In this document: positions 8,998 to 17,110 of the stretch, piece by piece | How the letters are laid out: each line of letters begins with the position of its first letter | How positions within the stretch are numbered: position 1 is the stretch's first letter | Assembly (NCBI RefSeq): GCF_004358185.1 | Contig: NZ_SMUV01000064.1 | Coordinates: 62,001 to 126,000, forward strand | Length of the DNA stretch: 64,000 nt | Reading direction: 5' to 3' | From: Antarcticimicrobium luteum | Lineage (GTDB): Bacteria > Pseudomonadota > Alphaproteobacteria > Rhodobacterales > Rhodobacteraceae | Notes under the pieces: generated by a model | The model's input: only the letters and a program-made list of their open reading frames with translations | What the model was told of the DNA's origin: nothing | Database searches by the model: none | Made by a program: the position numbers and the translations under genes

Positions 8998-9011
8998 ATC
9001 GAACGTTCGAT
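8998..9011. promoter_or_regulatory. Probable TetR-family operator
   Basis: ATCGAACGTTCGAT is a perfect 14-bp palindrome placed between the candidate -10 and the start of the TetR gene at 9046. This is the position and symmetry expected for a TetR/AcrR autoregulatory site. I saw no second copy in front of the P450 or TRAP genes. Confidence 0.65.
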
Positions 9012-9045
9012 TGATTCTTTTCGGCGTTCAGGAGGAGGACCGGAA

Positions 9046-9627
9046 ATGACCAGCCAGGCGGATATGCGCGAAGGCCTTTTGTCGACGGCGCTCGACATCT
9101 TTTCGGAAAAGGGATTCAGCGGAACCTCGATCCGGGACATCGCCAAGGTTCACGGCGTCAGCCTGTCGAATATCTACTACCATTTCGGCAGCAAAGAGGG
9201 GCTCTGGCGCGAAATCCTGAAGCGGTCGGTCAGCGAATTACCGAACGTCCTGCGCCAGGCCGAGGCCGGCGAAACCGCGCCGCGCGCCCAGCTTGAGGCG
9301 GTGGTGCGCGCGCATCTTCGCGTGGCCATCGACCACCAGAGAGAGTTGTTGATGCTGCTGGTCCAGGAGGGGCAGCTGGAGGCCGGGATCGGTCATGACA
9401 CTGTCGAGATCCAGCGCGACATCCTGAGCATCTATTCGGGCATTCTGGAACGGCTCAGCGCCGAGGGCGCGCTGCATTCCGAACATGTGAAAATCACCGT
9501 CTTCAACATTCTCGGCGTCATCAACTGGTACCTGCGCTGGTACCGCTCCGATGGCCCGCTGGACGTGGAGACAATTCATCAGGACGTGCTGGAATTCGTC
9601 CTGCGTGGCGCCTGCCACGACGCTTAG
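9046..9627 (+). CDS. TetR/AcrR-family transcriptional regulator of the carboxylase operon
   Basis: The N-terminal helix-turn-helix is typical of the family: GFSGTSIRDIAKVHGVSLS followed by NIYYHFGSKEGLW. The C-terminal ligand-binding part (residues 65-193) is all-helical and not assignable to a ligand. The start is ATG with GGAGGAGG ten bases upstream. It is the first gene of a unidirectional run that continues 62 bases later with the HyuA-like carboxylase subunit. It is therefore the likely repressor of that operon, presumably relieved by the ketone or a CoA-ester intermediate, and a perfect palindrome lies in its own promoter. Confidence 0.92.
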   Translation: MTSQADMREGLLSTALDIFSEKGFSGTSIRDIAKVHGVSLSNIYYHFGSKEGLWREILKRSVSELPNVLRQAEAGETAPRAQLEAVVRAHLRVAIDHQRELLMLLVQEGQLEAGIGHDTVEIQRDILSIYSGILERLSAEGALHSEHVKITVFNILGVINWYLRWYRSDGPLDVETIHQDVLEFVLRGACHDA

Positions 9628-9689
9628 ACACAGGTCACAGCCGGGCCGAAACGAACTGGGCGGAGCATCCGCGCAGAAGGGAGGAAGAA

Positions 9690-11663
9690 TTGGGTTACAC
9701 CATAGATATCGACACCGGGGGCACGTTCACCGATGGCTTCGTTGCCGGGCAGGGAGGGGCCTGGGCGGTCAAGACACCGACCACCCCGCATGACCTGACC
9801 GAATGTTTTCTGAACTGCGTCCGGGCCGGAGCCGAGGCCGTGAAACTGTCCGTCGAGGGGTTTCTCGAGCGGACCGATGTGATCCGCTTCGCCAGCACCG
9901 TCGGCACCAACGCGCTGATCGAGCGCAGCGGCGCCAGGATCGGTCTGATCCTCTCGCGGGACGGCGGGGCGCTGGCGCCGCTGGCGGGGGAGGCGGGACG
10001 CGGTCTCATCGACCCGGACATGCTGGTCGAGATTGCGCCGGATCTGCCGATGGATCAGGTTCTGACCCAGGCGCAGGCGCTGATCGACGCCGGCGCCCAA
10101 TGCCTGGTCGTGGCGCTGGAGGGCAGCGGCGCCGACCCCGCCCGCGAACGTGCGGTGCGTGAGACCATCAAGCGTGAATACCCGCGCGATTTCCTGGGTT
10201 CGATCCCGGTCTTCCTGTCGTCTGACATCACCGTGCGCGATGGCTATGGCGAGCGGATCAACAGCGCGGTGGTCTCTGCCTATTCCCACAGCCGTCTGGC
10301 GCGGCTCCTTTACAAGGCCGAGCAGGAGCTGCGCGGGCTGCGTTATCGCGGGCCGTTCCTGATCGGCCATAACGACGGCGCGGTGGCGCGGGTGGCCAAG
10401 ACGCGCGCGATCAGCACCTATAACTCCGGCCCGGCCGCGGGCCTGGTGGGCGCCCGCGCGATTGCCGCGCTTTATGGCGAGGCCGATGTGATCTCGGCCG
10501 ATATGGGCGGCACCTCCTTCGATATCGGGCTGGTCAGCGACGGGTGGCTCAACGTTGCCCTGCGGCCTCAGATCGAAGGCTATCGCACCAATGTGCCGAT
10601 GACCGAGGTTTCGGCGCTGGGCGTTGGCGGCGGCTCCATCGCCGGGGTCAGGGACGGCGCGCTTTTCGTCGGCCCGCGTTCGGCGGGCGCGGTGCCGGGG
10701 CCGGCCTGTTTCGGGCTTGGCGGGACCGAACCCACCGTGACCGACGCCAATCTGGTGCTGGGCCGGATCGACCCCGACAACTTTCTGGGCGGCGCGCGCC
10801 AACTCGACACTGACAAGGCCCGGGCGGCAATAACGCGCGCGCTGGCCGAGCCGCTGGGCCTCTCGGTGGAGGCGGCGGCGCTCGCCGTGATCTCCCGCGT
10901 CGATCAGGAGGTGGGCCGGGCCATCGGCGCGCTGAGGCAGCAGGCGGTCGGCGACAGTCCGCTGCTGACCGTCTATGGCGGCGCCGGGCCGCTGCATGCC
11001 TGCCGGGTTGCCGAGGCGGCGGGTCTGAAACGGATCGTGGTCACGCCCTACTCGGCGGTGTTCTCGGCGTTTTCCTCGTCTCTGATGGACGTGGGGCACA
11101 GCTATTTGCGGGCGGTAGATATGCGTCCCGACGATCAGGCATTGCCCGAAACCGTCGAGGGCGTTCTGCGCGACATGCAGGGCGCGGCCCTGCGCGACAT
11201 GCGCGGCGAAGGTTTCGATACGGCCAGCCTGTCCTGGCAGATGGACGCCATTCTGAGCCGGGAGGACGGATCCGAGGGGCGCGTGCGAGTCGATGTCGTC
11301 AACCCCCTGTCCGCCGAGGCGCGGCAGACGCTGCACGAGGCGATCCGCCGCGATGTGCCCGACGCGGTCGCGCTGGGTGCGGTGGGCCTCTTCGTCTCGG
11401 CCCCGGTTCCGCATTTCCGGTTCGAGGAACAGCCCTTAACCCCGGCTGCCTCGGAGACCGCCCGGCTCGGCGTCCGGGAGGTGGTCACCGAGGGGGGCGC
11501 CGCCCCCCACGAGGTGCGGGTCTTTGACCTGGAGCGGATGGTGCCGGGCCAGGCCCTGACCGGGCCGGCCCTTCTGGAAAGCTCCAAGACCACCGTGTGG
11601 GTCGCGCCGGGCTGGAGCGCCGCGGTCGACCGATATTCCAATCTCATGCTGACGGAGGGCTGA
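9690..11663 (+). CDS. HyuA-type (hydantoinase/oxoprolinase) subunit of an acetophenone-carboxylase-like complex, first copy
   Basis: This ASKHA-fold ATP-binding subunit has the two phosphate-binding motifs IDTGGTFTD (residue 6 onward) and ADMGGTSFDIG (about 270), plus GGAGPLHACR near 430. HyuA-type subunits use ATP to activate a carbonyl or bicarbonate in hydantoinases, acetone carboxylases and acetophenone carboxylases. This copy (657 aa) is the shorter of two in the operon, and having two different HyuA-like subunits beside one HyuB is the hallmark of the acetophenone type. It starts with TTG behind a strong GGGAGGAAG. The small zinc-ribbon subunit begins 3 bases after its stop. Confidence 0.85.
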   Translation: MGYTIDIDTGGTFTDGFVAGQGGAWAVKTPTTPHDLTECFLNCVRAGAEAVKLSVEGFLERTDVIRFASTVGTNALIERSGARIGLILSRDGGALAPLAGEAGRGLIDPDMLVEIAPDLPMDQVLTQAQALIDAGAQCLVVALEGSGADPARERAVRETIKREYPRDFLGSIPVFLSSDITVRDGYGERINSAVVSAYSHSRLARLLYKAEQELRGLRYRGPFLIGHNDGAVARVAKTRAISTYNSGPAAGLVGARAIAALYGEADVISADMGGTSFDIGLVSDGWLNVALRPQIEGYRTNVPMTEVSALGVGGGSIAGVRDGALFVGPRSAGAVPGPACFGLGGTEPTVTDANLVLGRIDPDNFLGGARQLDTDKARAAITRALAEPLGLSVEAAALAVISRVDQEVGRAIGALRQQAVGDSPLLTVYGGAGPLHACRVAEAAGLKRIVVTPYSAVFSAFSSSLMDVGHSYLRAVDMRPDDQALPETVEGVLRDMQGAALRDMRGEGFDTASLSWQMDAILSREDGSEGRVRVDVVNPLSAEARQTLHEAIRRDVPDAVALGAVGLFVSAPVPHFRFEEQPLTPAASETARLGVREVVTEGGAAPHEVRVFDLERMVPGQALTGPALLESSKTTVWVAPGWSAAVDRYSNLMLTEG

Positions 11664-11666
11664 GTC

Positions 11667-12008
11667 ATGACCGTTCGGATCACCGAGAACCTCTGCATCG
11701 ATCTGGCCCGCGAGGAGTGGTGTTGCGTCGCTTGCAATCACCGGCTCGCCAAGGCGCGGGAAAACTACAAGACCGGGTGCCTCGTGGCTGAAGTGCCGAT
11801 GGAAGAGGCGCATCCGCCATTGCTGGAAGGGGCTGCCTTCAGCTTCATGCCCAATCCGGATTTCTGCCGGCTGGTCGAATTCTACTGTCCCAATTGCGGC
11901 ACGGTCCTGGAAAACGAATATCTGCCGCCGGGCCATCCGCTGACCCATGACATCGACCTCGACATCGACGCGCTCAAGGCGCGCCACGCGGCGGACACCG
12001 CGCCATGA
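11667..12008 (+). CDS. Small zinc-ribbon subunit, acetone/acetophenone carboxylase gamma-like
   Basis: A 113-aa protein with two cysteine pairs, CCVAC near residue 18 and CPNC near 75, that would bind one zinc. It belongs, as far as I can judge, with the small gamma-type subunits of acetone and acetophenone carboxylases, which are the only small cysteine-rich proteins usually found between HyuA- and HyuB-like genes. The central part (EEAHPPLLEGAAFSF) and the C-terminal acidic tail also fit. It overlaps the next gene by ATGA, implying translational coupling. A structural, complex-bridging role is inferred. Confidence 0.75.
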   Translation: MTVRITENLCIDLAREEWCCVACNHRLAKARENYKTGCLVAEVPMEEAHPPLLEGAAFSFMPNPDFCRLVEFYCPNCGTVLENEYLPPGHPLTHDIDLDIDALKARHAADTAP

Positions 12009-12811
12009 GCGGGGCGGAGGCGATCGCGGCCCTGCGGCACGAAACCGCCTGGCCGGCCCCGATCCTGATGCCCTCGGCGGCCGGACTCGGCGCCCGGCTG
12101 GAGGGGCGCGCGGCCTCGGATCTGCGCGGCAGCGCACAGGGTCTGGCCGACGCCTGCCTGTCGGCGGCACGGTTTCTCGACGCGGATGCGGTCTGGATCT
12201 CGGCGCTGGCCCCCGACGAGGGGGCGGATTTCGCGGCCGGCTTCCTGCACGATGCGGCGATGCGCGCCATCGCGGCCGCCCGCACCGCCCGTCTGGGCGC
12301 GGCGGTCGAGTTGCGCGGCCCATTGTTCCGCGCGCTCGAGGTCGGCGGCGATCTGGATGCGGCGCTCAAGGTCGTCAAACCTGCGATGATCGCCGAATTC
12401 GAGGCCATCGCCAAGCTGCGCCCGGACATCATCGTGCTGGCGGATCCCCGGGCGGACCCGCCCCAGGCCGAAAGCCGCGCGCTGGCCCGGATCTATGGCG
12501 CGCTCAAGCGGCTGGCGGAGCATTACGACATTCTCAAGGGCATGGCCCCCGCCCAGCCGGGCATGACCGGCCCGGGGGCACCGGACCTGGACTTTGGCGA
12601 TGCGCTGAGCCCGGGGCGAACCGGCCGCGCCCACGGGATCGCGCCGGACTGGAGCGCGGCCCAGACCTTTGCCCGCTCGGTTGACGACGCCCTGACGGCG
12701 GCGCTGCGGGAGGGGGCCGCGCTTATCGTGTCGGGGCGCGCCGGGCTGTCAGCGACACAGGATCCGGAAACGGTCCGCAACACGGTCCAAGGGATACGGG
12801 ACCGCGCCTGA
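12005..12811 (+). CDS. Unrecognised 268-aa protein, candidate accessory (epsilon-like) carboxylase subunit
   Basis: I do not recognise a family with certainty. The protein is Ala-rich and soluble with alternating helix/strand composition (AARFLDADAVWISAL, LRPDIIVLADPRAD), reminiscent of a TIM-barrel-like fold, but without a diagnostic motif. Its place, overlapping the zinc-ribbon gene by ATGA and 28 bases before the second HyuA-like gene, matches the extra subunit that distinguishes acetophenone carboxylase from acetone carboxylase. That equivalence is an inference from gene order and size only. It carries no signal peptide or membrane segment. Confidence 0.55.
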   Translation: MSGAEAIAALRHETAWPAPILMPSAAGLGARLEGRAASDLRGSAQGLADACLSAARFLDADAVWISALAPDEGADFAAGFLHDAAMRAIAAARTARLGAAVELRGPLFRALEVGGDLDAALKVVKPAMIAEFEAIAKLRPDIIVLADPRADPPQAESRALARIYGALKRLAEHYDILKGMAPAQPGMTGPGAPDLDFGDALSPGRTGRAHGIAPDWSAAQTFARSVDDALTAALREGAALIVSGRAGLSATQDPETVRNTVQGIRDRA

Positions 12812-12839
12812 TCCGCGCGTCCAACAGGAGGAGACAATC

Positions 12840-14978
12840 ATGACATTCGATGTTGGCATCGATATCGGCGGCACGTTCACCGATCTTTGCGCCATTGGCG
12901 CGGACGGGAACCTGATCACCGCCAAGACCCCGACCACCCACTATGATCTTTCGGTCGGGCTGATCCGCGGGCTCAAGGATCTTGGCCGGCGTGCCGGGCA
13001 GGAGCCTGAGGTGTTTCTGGGCAATGTGGAGGCGCTGCGCTATTCCACCACCATCGGCACCAATGCGTTGATCGAGCGCAAGGGGCCGCGTCTGGGCCTG
13101 ATCACCACAGCCGGGTTCGAGGATACCATCTTCATCGGCCGCAGCCGCAGCTGGGCGGACGGTATGGCGGTCCATGAAATCCGCGACATGGCCACCATCG
13201 CCAAACCCGCGCCGCTGGTTCCGCCCGAGATGGTCGTGGGCCTTTGCGAGCGGATGGATTGCCACGGCGCGGCAGTGCGCCCGCTGGACCCCGACGAGTT
13301 GCGCGAGCAGTTGCAGAAACTGGTCGATCAGGGCGTGCAGGGCATCGTGGTGTCGCTGATGTGGTCGTTCCTGAACCCCGCGCATGAGCACGAGGTCCGC
13401 CGCATCATCGAACAGGAATACCCCGAAGAGTTCCTCGGTTCGATGCCGGTGACACTGGCCAGCGAGGTGTCTCCCAAGGCCGGCGAATACACCCGCACCA
13501 TGACCGCGCTGGTCAACGCCTATATCCACGGGGTGATGACGCAGGAACTGGGGGATCTGACAACCAACCTGCGCCGCGCCAATTACCGCCGGCCGCTGAT
13601 CCTGGTGCACAATACAGGGGGCTCCAAGAAGGTGTCGCGCACCCGGGCGGTGCTGACCCACAACGCCGGGCCGGTGGCGGGCATGTACGGTGCCGCGCTG
13701 ATCGGCGCGCAGGAGGGGCACGAGAACATCATTTTCGCCGACATGGGCGGCACCTCTTTCGATATCGGGGTGTTGGCGGGCGGCCGGCTCAAGGCGCAGG
13801 ATTTCATTCCCGTCATCGACCGCTGGCGCACCAACATCCCGGCGATCGAGGTGAAATCCATCGGCGCCGGCGGCGGATCCATCGCCTGGATCAACGCGGC
13901 GATGGGCGGCCAGCTCGAGGTTGGACCGCAATCGGCGGGATCGGTGCCCGGACCGGCCTGCTACGATCAGGGCGGCATCCAGCCGACCGTGACCGATGCC
14001 GATCTGGTGCTGGGCTATATCAACCCCGACAACTACCTGGGCGGCGCGATGCTGCTCGATCCGGACGCCGCCGAAGAGGTGATCGGCGAGAAGATCGCGC
14101 AGCCGCTGGGGATATCCAACCTCGAGGCCGCCTGGCGCATCCGCCGTCTGGTCGACGCGCGCATGGGACAGGAGATGTTCAACGAGGTGGCGCTCAAGGG
14201 CCACAACCCGCGCAAGTTCGTCGTCTTTGCCTGCGGCGGTGCCGGGGCCGGGCACGCCTGCGGATTTGCCCGCCATATCGGCGCGGGCACGGTGATCGTT
14301 CCGGCGATGTCCTCGGTCTCCGGTGCGTTCGGGGCGTCGAGCATCGAGATCCGCCAGGTCTGGGAACAGTCGCGCAGCTTCAAGGTGTTCAACTTCATGG
14401 ACCAGTCCTATCTGGCCGATCCGGCGCCGCTCAACGCGCTGATCGACGAGTTGAAGGACCGCGCCATGCGCGACCTCAGGCTGGAGGGATTCGACGGCGA
14501 CAGGGTCGATTTCACCCTCGATTACGACATGCGCTATGGCTCGCAATACCACCTGACGCGGGTGACCGCGCCGAAGCTCGGCTTCGAGGGCGCCGAGGAC
14601 ACCAGGGCGCTCTGCGATCTGTTCGAGGCGCAATACGCCACCACCTATTCGCCCGAGGCCGCTTTCCCCTCCGGGGGGATCAATATCGAGGCGGTTTTCG
14701 TGACCGCCCGGGTTCGGCAAGAGCCGCGCAGGCTGATCGCGGCGGGCGAGGCGGCGGCACGCCCGGCCCCGGTTACGGCCACGCGCCCGGCCTGTTTCGA
14801 TCCGGCGCAGGGGATGGTGGACACCCCGGTCTATGATTGGGCCGCGCTTAACCCCGGCGACACCATCACCGGCCCGGCGATCATCGAGGCCCCCGACACC
14901 ACCTATGTGATCGAACCGGGCTGGAGCTATCGCATGAACGAGTTCCGCAACGGCATCGTCACCGCTGACGCCGGCTGA
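12840..14978 (+). CDS. HyuA-type subunit of an acetophenone-carboxylase-like complex, second copy
   Basis: A second ASKHA-fold ATP-binding subunit, 712 aa, with GIDIGGTFTD at residue 5, ADMGGTSFDIG near residue 300 and CGGAGAGHACGFARH near 465. It is clearly a paralogue of the HyuA-like protein at 9690 but longer, and the two differ in the glycine-rich motif (GAGPLH against GAGAGH). It is therefore not a recent duplicate. GGAGGAG lies ten bases before ATG. It is followed by the HyuB-type gene after 59 bases containing a stem-loop. The predicted role is ATP-dependent activation of the ketone or bicarbonate during carboxylation. Confidence 0.86.
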   Translation: MTFDVGIDIGGTFTDLCAIGADGNLITAKTPTTHYDLSVGLIRGLKDLGRRAGQEPEVFLGNVEALRYSTTIGTNALIERKGPRLGLITTAGFEDTIFIGRSRSWADGMAVHEIRDMATIAKPAPLVPPEMVVGLCERMDCHGAAVRPLDPDELREQLQKLVDQGVQGIVVSLMWSFLNPAHEHEVRRIIEQEYPEEFLGSMPVTLASEVSPKAGEYTRTMTALVNAYIHGVMTQELGDLTTNLRRANYRRPLILVHNTGGSKKVSRTRAVLTHNAGPVAGMYGAALIGAQEGHENIIFADMGGTSFDIGVLAGGRLKAQDFIPVIDRWRTNIPAIEVKSIGAGGGSIAWINAAMGGQLEVGPQSAGSVPGPACYDQGGIQPTVTDADLVLGYINPDNYLGGAMLLDPDAAEEVIGEKIAQPLGISNLEAAWRIRRLVDARMGQEMFNEVALKGHNPRKFVVFACGGAGAGHACGFARHIGAGTVIVPAMSSVSGAFGASSIEIRQVWEQSRSFKVFNFMDQSYLADPAPLNALIDELKDRAMRDLRLEGFDGDRVDFTLDYDMRYGSQYHLTRVTAPKLGFEGAEDTRALCDLFEAQYATTYSPEAAFPSGGINIEAVFVTARVRQEPRRLIAAGEAAARPAPVTATRPACFDPAQGMVDTPVYDWAALNPGDTITGPAIIEAPDTTYVIEPGWSYRMNEFRNGIVTADAG

Positions 14979-14991
14979 GGACAACATCCGC

Positions 14992-15018
14992 CCCCGGTCC
15001 CGCTGCGGCGGGACGGGG
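14992..15018 (+). other. Stem-loop between the HyuA-like and HyuB-like genes
   Basis: GTCCCGC pairs with GCGGGAC around TGCG, and the flanking CCCC and GGGG can extend the stem past one bulged G. It lies just upstream of the ribosome site of the HyuB-type gene. It may tune subunit ratio or be incidental in GC-rich sequence. Confidence 0.35.
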
Positions 15019-15037
15019 CGGCGGCAGGGAGGATACC

Positions 15038-17104
15038 ATGAACGCTTTCAACACCATCAAATACAGCCGCGATCCCGAGATCGTACAGCATCTGCGCCCC
15101 GAGCCGCCCAGCGACTGGGAGGCGCGCACGATGGAGGGGCTCGACCCGCTGGAGTACGAGATCTTCACCCACAAGATGCACATGATCGCGCTCGAGGGCA
15201 AAGAGACCACGATGAAACTCGGCGCCTCGACCGGCATGCGCTGGGGCGATGTGGCTTTCGGCATCTATACCGCGCAGGGCGATCTGGCGGTCTGCGCCAC
15301 CGGCATCTATCACCATGCCGTTCTCAGCCAGTTGCCGGTGAAATACCTGATCAAGCATCTGGCGGGCGACCCCACCGTGGGCCTGAGAGAGGGCGACGCC
15401 TTCTTCTACAATGACCCCTATTACGGCGGCGTGCATAACGCCGACATGGGCCTCTGCGTGCCGGTGTTCGCCGACGGCAAGCTGGTCTGCTTCATCGGGG
15501 CTGCGGTCCATACCGGCGAATGCGGCGGCTCCGAGCCTGGCGGCATGGTGAACAGCGCGCGGTCCCGCTATGACGAAGGGCTGATGTGCCCGCCGATCAA
15601 GATCGGCGAGAATTTCGAGTTGAAAGAGGATCTTCTGGGCCTGCTCGCGACCGCGACGCGCGATCCGCGCACCATGGTCCTGGACATCAAGGCGCGGCTC
15701 GCCGCCAGCCGGATTGCCGAACGCCGGGTGCATGAATTCATGGACGAGATGGGTGCGGATTTCTATGTCGGCGGGCTGCGCCGCATCCTGAAACAGACCG
15801 GTGAGGCGGCGCGCGCCAAGATCGCCACGCTGAACGACGGCGTTTACCGCCAGCCGCGATTCATCGACACCACCGGCCCCGAGGCCGCGCTGCTCAAGAT
15901 CAACCTGACGATCGAGAAGCGGGGCGACCGGATCAAGCTGATCCTCCACGGCTCGTCGCCGATGCTGCCCGACCGGCCGATGAACACCTATTTCCAGGGG
16001 CTGATCGGTATGGCGATGGTCTATGCCTGCGGCTGGCTGTTTCCCGAACTTCCCGCCAACAACGGGCTGCTCGAAGCGGTGGAGTGGGAGTTTCCCGAAG
16101 GCAGTTTCGTCAACCCGCAGGGCGATGTGCCGGTCTCCTATGCGCCGGCCACCCAGGTGGCGTTCGCCCAGGGCATGTTCATGGCCGGGGCCAAGATGAC
16201 CTATGCCACCGATCCCAGCCGGGCGGTGGGGGCCTGGTATACCGGCTTCGCGGTGACGGTTTTTGCCGGCTACAACCAGTGGGGCGAACCGATCGCGGAC
16301 ATCACGCCGGAAATCAACGCCACCGGGTCCGGAGGCCGGCCCGGCGCCGATGGGGTCGACGTGGCCGGCGCCTTTTTTGCCACGATGAGCGATTGCGGCG
16401 ATGTCGAGACGACCGAGGCGGAGCGGCCGTTTCTGTACACTTTCCGCAACTTTTTCAACAATTCCTATGGTCATGGGAAATACCGGGGCGGCTCCGGCGT
16501 CGGGCTGGGGCTGAAGGTGCACGGCGTGCCGATGGTGGCGCTGGGCTCGATGGGGTTCGGCTCGCATTTTCCGGCGACCCTGGGCGTCTTCGGCGGACGC
16601 GCGGCGCCGCCGGCCTTTGTGCAGACGGTCCGCGGCTCCAACCTCGATGCGCTGATGGCGCAGGGGGGCAGCGATCTGCCGCGCCGTCTTGAGGATCTCT
16701 ATACCCCCGGCGGCACGCCGGAGGAGGGCACGCGCGATTTCCTCAGTGTTGCTCATCCGCCGGCCCTCTACGAAGGTGGGGACACCGTCTATGCGCCGGT
16801 CTCCGGCGGCGCGGGCTATGGCGATCCGTTGCAGCGCGAGCCCGAGGCGGTGGCCCGCGACGTGTCCAGCGGGCGATGCTCGGCGCAGGCGGCACGCGAC
16901 ATCTACGCGGTTGCGATCGACGACCGCACCGGGCTTGCGGACGCCGAGGCGACCGCCGCCCGCCGCGAGGCCGTGCGCAAGCAGCGTCTGGCGCGGGCCA
17001 AACCCTATGACGCCTTCGTGGCGGAATGGTCGAAGCTAACCCCGCCCGCCGAGGTTCTGAAATATTACGGTCCCTGGGACGGGGCCGCGGCGCAGGAGGC
17101 GTAG
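15038..17104 (+). CDS. HyuB-type (hydantoinase B/oxoprolinase) subunit of an acetophenone-carboxylase-like complex
   Basis: HyuB-family hallmarks are present: FFYNDPYYGGVHNADM around residue 125, HTGECGGSEPGGM around 160 and the C-terminal GGAGYGDPLQREPEAVARDV around 590. HyuB-type subunits form the catalytic core in which the activated substrate is carboxylated or hydrolysed, and in acetone/acetophenone carboxylases they bind a metal. The length (688 aa) is closer to acetophenone carboxylase HyuB subunits than to the larger acetone carboxylase alpha subunit. The start is ATG with GGGAGGA seven bases upstream. Six bases separate it from the CoA-ligase gene. Confidence 0.87.
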   Translation: MNAFNTIKYSRDPEIVQHLRPEPPSDWEARTMEGLDPLEYEIFTHKMHMIALEGKETTMKLGASTGMRWGDVAFGIYTAQGDLAVCATGIYHHAVLSQLPVKYLIKHLAGDPTVGLREGDAFFYNDPYYGGVHNADMGLCVPVFADGKLVCFIGAAVHTGECGGSEPGGMVNSARSRYDEGLMCPPIKIGENFELKEDLLGLLATATRDPRTMVLDIKARLAASRIAERRVHEFMDEMGADFYVGGLRRILKQTGEAARAKIATLNDGVYRQPRFIDTTGPEAALLKINLTIEKRGDRIKLILHGSSPMLPDRPMNTYFQGLIGMAMVYACGWLFPELPANNGLLEAVEWEFPEGSFVNPQGDVPVSYAPATQVAFAQGMFMAGAKMTYATDPSRAVGAWYTGFAVTVFAGYNQWGEPIADITPEINATGSGGRPGADGVDVAGAFFATMSDCGDVETTEAERPFLYTFRNFFNNSYGHGKYRGGSGVGLGLKVHGVPMVALGSMGFGSHFPATLGVFGGRAAPPAFVQTVRGSNLDALMAQGGSDLPRRLEDLYTPGGTPEEGTRDFLSVAHPPALYEGGDTVYAPVSGGAGYGDPLQREPEAVARDVSSGRCSAQAARDIYAVAIDDRTGLADAEATAARREAVRKQRLARAKPYDAFVAEWSKLTPPAEVLKYYGPWDGAAAQEA

Positions 17105-17110
17105 GCGACC

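Noticed and set aside
12723-14987. A 754-codon antisense frame over the second HyuA-like gene
   Set aside because: Shadow frame: extreme His/Arg/Gly/Gln composition, no ribosome site, and the opposite strand encodes a clear HyuA-family protein.
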